The translations under genes were made by a program, and so were the position numbers. From Anagrus nilaparvatae (lineage: Eukaryota; Arthropoda; Insecta; Hymenoptera; Mymaridae), in assembly GCA_022575985.1 (NCBI GenBank), contig JAKSXM010000263.1, positions 7,978,001-8,042,000 on the forward strand: DNA of 64,000 nucleotides, written 5' to 3'. The notes under the pieces were generated by a model. It had not been told where the DNA came from, searched no databases, and saw nothing but the letters and a program-made list of their open reading frames with translations. Shown here one piece after another: positions 58,077 through 64,000 of the stretch (positions are counted from its first letter, which is position 1; each line of letters opens with the position of its first letter).

Positions 58077-58273
58077 GGGGGGGTTAAGAAAAAATATTCA
58101 GAAAACAATAAAGCAAAAACATTTGGCTACTTTTATATATTCAACGTTAGCAAATTATATTTTTTTAATTTATCATTTTTTTTGACATTCGATATTATTA
58201 AAACACATTTAACCTTTGACAGAATCAGCAATATATACTCTGTATGTTATCAACTCTATAACCATTTACTTAC
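58077..58273. other. BAG6 intron 2 (start)
   Basis: AT-rich, adjoining the inverted duplication. On the minus strand it follows the exon 2 donor GTAAGTAAATGG. Confidence 0.5.
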
Positions 58274-58540
58274 CATAATCACTAAGTTTTTTATCATCTT
58301 GTAAAACTCTTCCACAATAAATTAACCTTTGAGAATTAGATGAAACAGACACTGTTTCAGCTATGAATTCTTTGAACCCTCGAACAGTAATCTAAATCAT
58401 ATAATATCATTATATGTTTATATATATATTATATTCATAAATCTGGAAGTTTTAAAAATAAAAGAATATCCACTTACATTCTCATCACAAGTAAAAGCAT
58501 GATTTTGAGAATCTAATGTTTTAACAGTTACACTAAGCAT
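58274..58540 (-). CDS. Bag6: BAG6 (Scythe/BAT3) exons 1 and 2, ubiquitin-like domain
   Basis: Exon 1 58478-58540 (21 codons from ATG) and exon 2 58274-58391 join at GT-AG sites. The product matches the N-terminal ubiquitin-like domain of BAG6: [11 protein letters not shown], then [27 protein letters not shown] and SDY. BAG6 is a cytosolic/nuclear chaperone scaffold that captures hydrophobic and tail-anchored proteins and routes them to membrane insertion or the proteasome. A donor site (GTAAGT) follows exon 2, so the gene should continue towards lower coordinates. No further BAG6 exon is recognisable in the 58 kb to the left. Either intron 2 is huge and full of the elements described here, or this is a truncated copy. 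Confidence 0.82.
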
Positions 58541-58828
58541 TTTTAAAATACAAAAATAAATAAAGTATTATTAAAATAATTGATGAATATTTTTACATTC
58601 AGAAATTGAAACTTTGTTGAAAGAAAAATTGAGCAAGATTTATAACCCTTAAAACTACAAATGAAGGATTTTAGGCATTAAAATAGTTTGTTAGTACATT
58701 AAGACTTTTGTAACATATAAAATAAAAAGACTTTTATTTACGTTTATTATTTTGAAATAGTTATGCCTAATCATTTTTTTTTTTAAGCCGGATTCACAAT
58801 TCACATATAAAAGGATCAACTATATATA
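58541..58828. other. BAG6 5' region
   Basis: Upstream of the BAG6 ATG on the minus strand; probably 5' UTR or promoter. No clear motif seen. Confidence 0.4.
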
Positions 58829-59384
58829 GGGCGTATTCGAAAATGATTTTTAGTAACCAAATTTATGTTGGAACAAATTCTTTAGACTTTTTTTCTGGTG
58901 ATAAAAGGGGGGGAGGTGAAAAAAAACTGGTCGTAAATGACAGCGAGATTTTGGTGGATTTGAATAAACTAGGGGTCGCGAGCAGCGTAATTGCTTCGAT
59001 TTCGTTATAAAAATATTAAGAGTATAAACAATGGAGAATTATTATTACAAGCTATTATTATTTTTCTTTTGACAATGCCCTTTTTACAAAAAAAATTTTT
59101 TTTTCGCTATTTCGCATAAATGCGCTCACAATATGGATTGAAATTGAATTGTCATTGTCAAAAGAAAAATAATAATTCTCCATCGTTTATACTCTTAATA
59201 TTTTTATAACGAAATCGAAGCAATTACGCTGCTCGCGACCACTAGTTTGTTCAGATCATCCAAAATCTCGCTGTCATTTACGAACAGTTTTTTTTCACCT
59301 CCCCCCATTTTATCTCCAGAAAAAAAGTCTAGAGAATTTGTTCCAACATAAATTTGTTACTAAAAATCATTTTCGAATACGCCC
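58829..59384. mobile_element. 556-bp foldback element
   Basis: Starts GGGCGTATTCGAAAATGATT and ends with its reverse complement. Arms of ~240 bp have few mismatches. The GC-richer core TCGCGAGCAGCGTAATTGC occurs in both arms. Confidence 0.85.
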
Positions 59385-59430
59385 ATAGTTTCTGTGTATA
59401 TCCGTTTTACACACTGAAACTTTCTGTCAC

Positions 59431-59888
59431 TGGCGCTAGCGGTTACTAAAATACAGTAACCGTGAATCGTTGTTACAACCCAAAATATTTTATACAGCAG
59501 CAGACGACATTTTAGCAAACATTGTAAATAATTAATAAAACCTAGCAAAAATCGTTTTAATTAATAAATTAATTGATTAATTAATGAAATATATTTATTT
59601 TATATTAAAATAATTAATATTTTAAAGTTATTATAACATAAATCAAGAAATTTTAGTAAATATTAAAATGAGTTGTTTTATGTTATAATAGGTTTAAAAT
59701 ATTAATAATTTCAATATAAAATAAATATATTTCATTAATTAATCAATTAATTTATTAATTAAAACTCTTTTTGCTAAGTTTTATCACTTATTTACAATGT
59801 TTGCTAAAATGTCGTCTGCTGCTGTATAAAATATTTTGGGTTGTAGCAACGATTCACGGTTACTGAATTTTAGTAACCGCTAGCGCCA
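59431..59888. mobile_element. 458-bp foldback element
   Basis: Starts TGGCGCTAGCGGTTACT and ends with the inverse. Arms are ~200 bp, AT-rich towards the centre (ATTAATTAATCAATTAA). Confidence 0.85.
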
Positions 59889-60017
59889 CTCAGTCCCAAA
59901 AACGCGAGAAGCAGGACAGGAGATAGGTCATGCTGCATGACACATGGTATATCAGGTGATATATCAGGAAGCACAACCATGTCAAATTCACATCTGATTG
60001 AACAGGTGATATAACAC

Positions 60018-60163
60018 TATTTTTTTTTTTTTTTTTTTTTTTTTGTATAATTTTAATTAGATTTTTTAATTACAAATTTTTTAAAATATTTATTTAAATA
60101 ATTATTACTAATTAAAAATTAATTAAAAAAAAAAGAAGAAAAAAAAAAAAAAAAAAAAAAAAA
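60018..60163. repeat. Facing poly-T and poly-A tracts
   Basis: About 28 T at 60018-60044 and about 26 A ending near 60163 face each other across ~85 bp. The A tract is the T-run terminator of the tRNA-like gene when read on the minus strand. Confidence 0.8.
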
Positions 60164-60164
60164 T

Positions 60165-60259
60165 TTGCCTTGACGAGGATTTGAACCCAATCCCGAAATA
60201 GAAAGAGTTTTACCTCTTACTATTTCAAGTCCAATGTCTTACCGATGTGGCCAGCATCA
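60165..60259 (-). pseudogene. tRNA-Ser(UGA)-like pseudogene
   Basis: On the minus strand: D-arm-like TGGCCACATCGGTAAGAC, anticodon region TTGGACTTGAAA, a long variable arm as in serine tRNAs, and T-arm GGGTTCAAATCC. A T-run (Pol III terminator) follows. The 3' side of the anticodon stem and the 5' acceptor strand no longer pair, so it is probably a pseudogene or a tRNA-derived SINE head. Confidence 0.5.
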
Positions 60260-60282
60260 GTATGACAAATATGTTTGTATAT

Positions 60283-60484
60283 TGTTGGAAAATATGGATA
60301 TTATGGTGATGGAGATGGATGAATAATTATGACACAAAGTATTTGTGTTATACTCTATTTATTAAGACGAAGCGTATAGCTTCATGTCGTAACGAACACT
60401 AAATATAAAAAGGGAGAATATATACAAAATGGGGAGGGGAGCTCTCCTACACATACATACCATATAATACATATATACACAACA
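60283..60484 (-). mobile_element. Short LTR (202 bp), minus orientation
   Basis: Bounded by TGTTG and CAACA, with a purine-rich tract (GTGGTGGGTGGAAA on the minus strand) directly at its internal edge. This places the element interior to the right. AATAAA-type sequence lies inside. No second LTR or pol is seen, so it may be a TRIM-like or decayed element. Confidence 0.55.
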
Positions 60485-62600
60485 TTTCCACCCACCACAA
60501 TTTTACTTATAAAATTGTTAACAAAGTTTTAGTGAAATAAAAAATAATTGTGGTAAATGAAAAATAAAAATTTGACTTTAAAATTTATACAGAATGCCCA
60601 ATGGCTACAAAAAATATGATTTAAAATTTTAAGTAGTTGATTACAATGTCTAACAGCGTAAAAAATCTTAAAAATATAATATAATACAATTAATGAAACA
60701 TTATTCAATTTAAATGCTAATCTGACTGATTTTGAGTTTCACTAACTCCGCTTGACTGGCGTGAAATCCATAGACCTCAATGGTTTGTAAGACCAATAAA
60801 GCCCCAGACCACACTACACAGTCATTTATGACACTTATCCTTTTTTTTTTTTTTTATAATTTGAGCTATGTACTACAGATAAGTATCATTAGAATTGAGC
60901 TATGTACTACAGAGAAGTATCATTATAGCATATTAACAAGTTTCATAAAGTTCAGCAAGTAGAACTTTAACCCAATATAAAAATTTTGCTTAAAGTAGTT
61001 CGGAAAGTCAATTTAGACACTCTCCCTCTCCTCAAAAAAGGTGAGAGTAATATGGTAGTTTGAGTAAAATTCTTGAATTTAATACTCGCGCTCACAAATA
61101 AATAAAGCTTAAGCATGATAACTTAGCTTTCAAGCAAAATTATAACAAAATTTCTATATAGTGGTTTGAGACCCAGTTTTTAAATTTTGTTGAGATTAGT
61201 TCTGCAAGTAGAACTCCAAGTATGTCCTTTTCCTCGCAAATTGAAAAGGGACATATGATCAAAATTTTTTAAACTGTGGTTTAAGCAATATGTTAGAGCA
61301 ATTTAACAAAGTAGGGGCAATGGAGCAAGAATTATTTTTATAAAGTTAAAAATACAGTAATTTTCACCACCCACCTTGCCAAATTTGCTCATACAAATAT
61401 ATCACAATTAGCAAATCAATTGAAAATCCATGTTTCTACAACTACTATTCACATCTCTCTCCTTACAGAAAAAGTAAGCAAATTTACAATTACAGATTAA
61501 AGAAGTGAGATATAAACAATAATTACAAAATTAATAGCAAAATTTGAGGCTAAACATTTTTTGAATTTTAAATTTTGTAGTGTTTTAAATTTACAAAAAT
61601 TTGTTTTTAATCAAGTGAATTTAAAAAAAAAATAAAACCAGAAATGGAAAAAAAATAAAAAAAGTTACAAGTTATAAAATGATAGCCAATTAAATATAAA
61701 TAAATAATTTTAATTAATTGAACTTGAAGAGTTCTTGAGTAAACTTAATCATAAGATTATATCCTATTCTATAGTACAACATTTGACAAAACGCGTACAA
61801 ATACAATAAATAATGAATTGATGCGAGTTTAACATAGACTGATTGCCTAATTTCAAGTTTCACTATCCTGACTAGACCAGCAGGACATTTGTAGATCCAA
61901 GATTAATAATAATTATTTTGATAATAATTCTATCACTGACATCACTACTGCACCAGCAATAATGAATTCAAAACATAAATTATAATTGAAAATTAGAATT
62001 AAATAAATGCAATTTTTGTTTTGAGACTAAATCAGTTAAATAATAACTTATTGAGAATCCTGCTGATTTAATTCTTCCTTTATTATGTCTACAATGAGAT
62101 CATAATATTGTTTTATGCAATTTTTCGAACAAGTAATAATAAGAGAGTACAATAACTTAACAACTTTATATCATTTCTGCAAGTAGAGATGATACACAAT
62201 TTTTCATATACAGAAAATATGAAAGTGAGATTATATCATAAATCAGCAAGGATTTTGCACAAATTTTACACATTTAATAGTTTAACAAAGCAGGTGCCAT
62301 ATTAATAGAATAATTAATTAGTAATAATCACAATTGCCACCCACCTTGCTAAATCCACTCTAATGAATTAATAAAACTGATAATAATCTAATTTAAATAT
62401 ATTAGTTGAAAATAATACAAACTTCAATTAATTTTCAAAATACAAATATACACCCTCTTCCCCCGCAAAAATTATAAGCAAGTTAACATACAAAAATTAA
62501 TTTAATAGACTGTAATCTGCAAAATTTCTACAATTGCAGATTGTAGAGAAGAGGTGTATCTTAGCATGTTATTAAATTCAACTAACAATTCAAGCATTAG
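60485..62600 (-). repeat. Non-coding interior with ~1-kb duplicated units and conserved-loop hairpins
   Basis: CACCCACCTTGC(C/T)AAAT recurs at ~61370 and ~62338, and AAGTTTCACTA-like blocks recur at ~60740 and ~61855. AGCAAGTAGA-type hairpins sit at 60947, 61198 and 62169. Other long stems are ATGTCCTTTTC/GAAAAGGGACAT (~61226-61258) and TACACCCTCTTC/GAAGAGGTGTA. No ORF is supported. It is probably the body of the LTR-bounded element. Confidence 0.5.
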
Positions 62601-62839
62601 AAAAATTTACAATATTTTATATAGCAATGATAATAATAATGCCAAAAATGATTATTTAAATAGCATGAATTTAATTTATGAGAATATGAATTTAATTTAT
62701 GAGAATTTGTAAGACACTTATTAGAGATTAACACCATTATGGCTCGTAAGAGAATTATACAGTACTTAACAATACAAAAAAAATCGTAATTTATTGTATC
62801 AAAGTAATTTTGTTTGAATTAAACAATTAGAGCCATATA

Positions 62840-63071
62840 TCAATATGCTAGAATTGATTGAATTCTTACTAAGTTAAATAATATACTAATAGCTATTAAG
62901 AGAAAATAACATTTTGTAGTGAATAAAAATATTGAAGTGCAGTAGGATCCCAGGATGATCTTGAATTTTTGAGTAAAACAGCAAACAGGATAAGTGATAA
63001 GACATCCAAGTGTGAATCCCATGACACCAGCTAGTCTAGCAAGGTAGTTCCACTTAATTTCAGCAAGTTGA
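62840..63071 (-). CDS. Possible C-terminal exon of a TMEM65-like membrane protein
   Basis: After an acceptor (GTTACATAG) on the minus strand the frame encodes LARLAGVMGFTLGCLI followed by further hydrophobic stretches, and stops at 62840. The Gly-rich helix resembles the last membrane helix of TMEM65-type mitochondrial proteins (VGVTIGC pattern). The expected short ending is replaced by ~45 extra residues. The exon start overlaps a GCAAGT-loop hairpin like those to the left, which weakens the call. Confidence 0.3.
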
Positions 63072-63085
63072 AACCTATGTAACAT

Positions 63086-63555
63086 CCAATATTATTAGCT
63101 TTTATTTAAAATTTAGTATATTTAGTTAGTAAGATCAATTCAATAGTACACAATATATAAGACAATATTTTAAACTATTTCATTATAAAATAATTTTATT
63201 TCAATTTTTAAAATGTTAATTTAAGAGAAAAAAAAATTTTTTTTTAAATGTTAATATTCAATAAATAAATAGCAATCAAATTCAAAATAAAATTGAAAAT
63301 ACAATTTTGACAAAATAAAACTATACTTTAAAAACACAAACATTACACTTACATAGCTTTACACTCCCTTATATAATTTAATATTTTTAATTTTAAAAAT
63401 ATTCTCAATGAATTTTAAACTTTAATATATAATTTTGTAAGTGTTATATTTTCAAGTGTAAAATGTAAATTTATACACTTGAAAAATATATAATATTTCT
63501 AATAAAAAAAATAAAAAATGTCTATATTTTTCTATGTTTATACAAAATTATCAAC
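63086..63555. other. No supported gene
   Basis: AT-rich interval between the two uncertain coding segments. Confidence 0.4.
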
Positions 63556-63777
63556 TTATCTTTTATGTAAAAAAGTTGTCTGCTGTGCGGCTTTAATGAT
63601 GAGTTGATTCGCGCAGGAATTTGATGCGTAGTAACAGGGCCCCTTGATTTGCATGTATTCTAATGTTGATATCAACGATGAGAAGCCGCCATCACTGAGT
63701 AAAATTTCTTGCGCCGCTTTTTGATGCGCGGTGGTTCCTCTCATCTTCTTCGTTTTTTGTTGTAAACTAGCTGCCAT
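63556..63777 (-). CDS. Small ORF of 73 codons (hypothetical, possibly a first exon)
   Basis: It starts with a good ATG context (ATGGCAGC) in locally GC-richer DNA, unlike the AT-rich surroundings. The product begins MAASLQQKTKK, has a mixed, non-repetitive composition and ends LHKR. No domain is recognised. The base composition and complexity suggest genuine host coding sequence. Confidence 0.4.
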   Translation of the reverse strand: MAASLQQKTKKMRGTTAHQKAAQEILLSDGGFSSLISTLEYMQIKGPCYYASNSCANQLIIKAAQQTTFLHKR

Positions 63778-64000
63778 GAATTTTAAATATGTGCTGCGCG
63801 CGCAATGGCGTCTTCTTGTTCATTAACTTGAAGGGGCGGTAATTTTTACGCGCCAATATTCTGCTTTGATGATGACTTTTACTTCATTTTTTGAATAAAA
63901 AATTTTATAAAATTTTTCTGTTTTGCAAATTAAATGTTCAGATTTTTCACTGGCAGAAAAAACATAATTTTTGAGAAAACGGTGCGTGTTCGTTGTGTAA
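63778..64000. other. Upstream region of the small ORF
   Basis: GC-richer sequence (GCGCGCGCAATGGCG) that could be a promoter/5' UTR. It runs off the window. Confidence 0.35.

Overview
The window looks like AT-rich insect nuclear DNA dominated by transposable elements. Evidence: spliced genes with GT-AG introns, an R1-like LINE, a spliced copia gag, an LTR element with a baculovirus-F-like envelope gene, Helitrons, many inverted-repeat elements, and the first exons of a BAG6-like host gene. A hymenopteran is plausible but not proven. No prokaryotic features are seen.

Layout. 1-11.2 kb: an inverted-repeat (TIR) element carrying a foldback, a 1 kb repeat (family B), a broken LINE split by a 1,966-bp TIR transposon (3708-5673, 5-bp target duplication), a hairpin and another TIR element (9471-10854). 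11.2-33.6 kb: a Helitron-like element (11168-33562, minus strand) is split by a 20,928-bp unit (11477-32404). That unit has ~428-bp TIRs and a perfect 8-bp target duplication (gttctgga), and it is the most striking object here. On its minus strand it carries an LTR, an envelope fusion-protein gene and two related AT-hook/coiled-coil genes. On its plus strand it carries a small spliced membrane protein, a spliced JmjC gene followed by C2H2 and coiled-coil segments, and an F-box-like gene. Four unrelated tandem arrays (periods 134, 180, 150 and 27 bp) lie between these genes. I see no transposase, polymerase or integrase in it.

33.6-40.2 kb: small inverted-repeat elements, a second Helitron copy and a second B copy interrupted by a foldback. 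40.2-58.1 kb: an element with tandem-repeat-containing inverted ends (family C, 40165-56196) inserted in B at GATAC. It holds a copia fragment (LTR, primer site, spliced gag), a decayed USP-like gene and an unrecognised acidic protein gene. A nearly identical inverted duplication links 40614-43652 with 54540-58076.

58.2-64 kb: exons 1 and 2 of BAG6 on the minus strand, two foldbacks, a tRNA-Ser-like pseudogene, a short LTR followed by non-coding DNA with hairpins sharing the loop GCAAGT, and two uncertain minus-strand coding segments.

How the parts may work together is inference. The 20.9-kb unit could be a DNA-transposon-like vehicle that acquired retroviral-type env/LTR sequence and chromatin or ubiquitin-pathway cargo. 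Single interruptions in its JmjC reading frame suggest that this copy is decaying or uses recoding.
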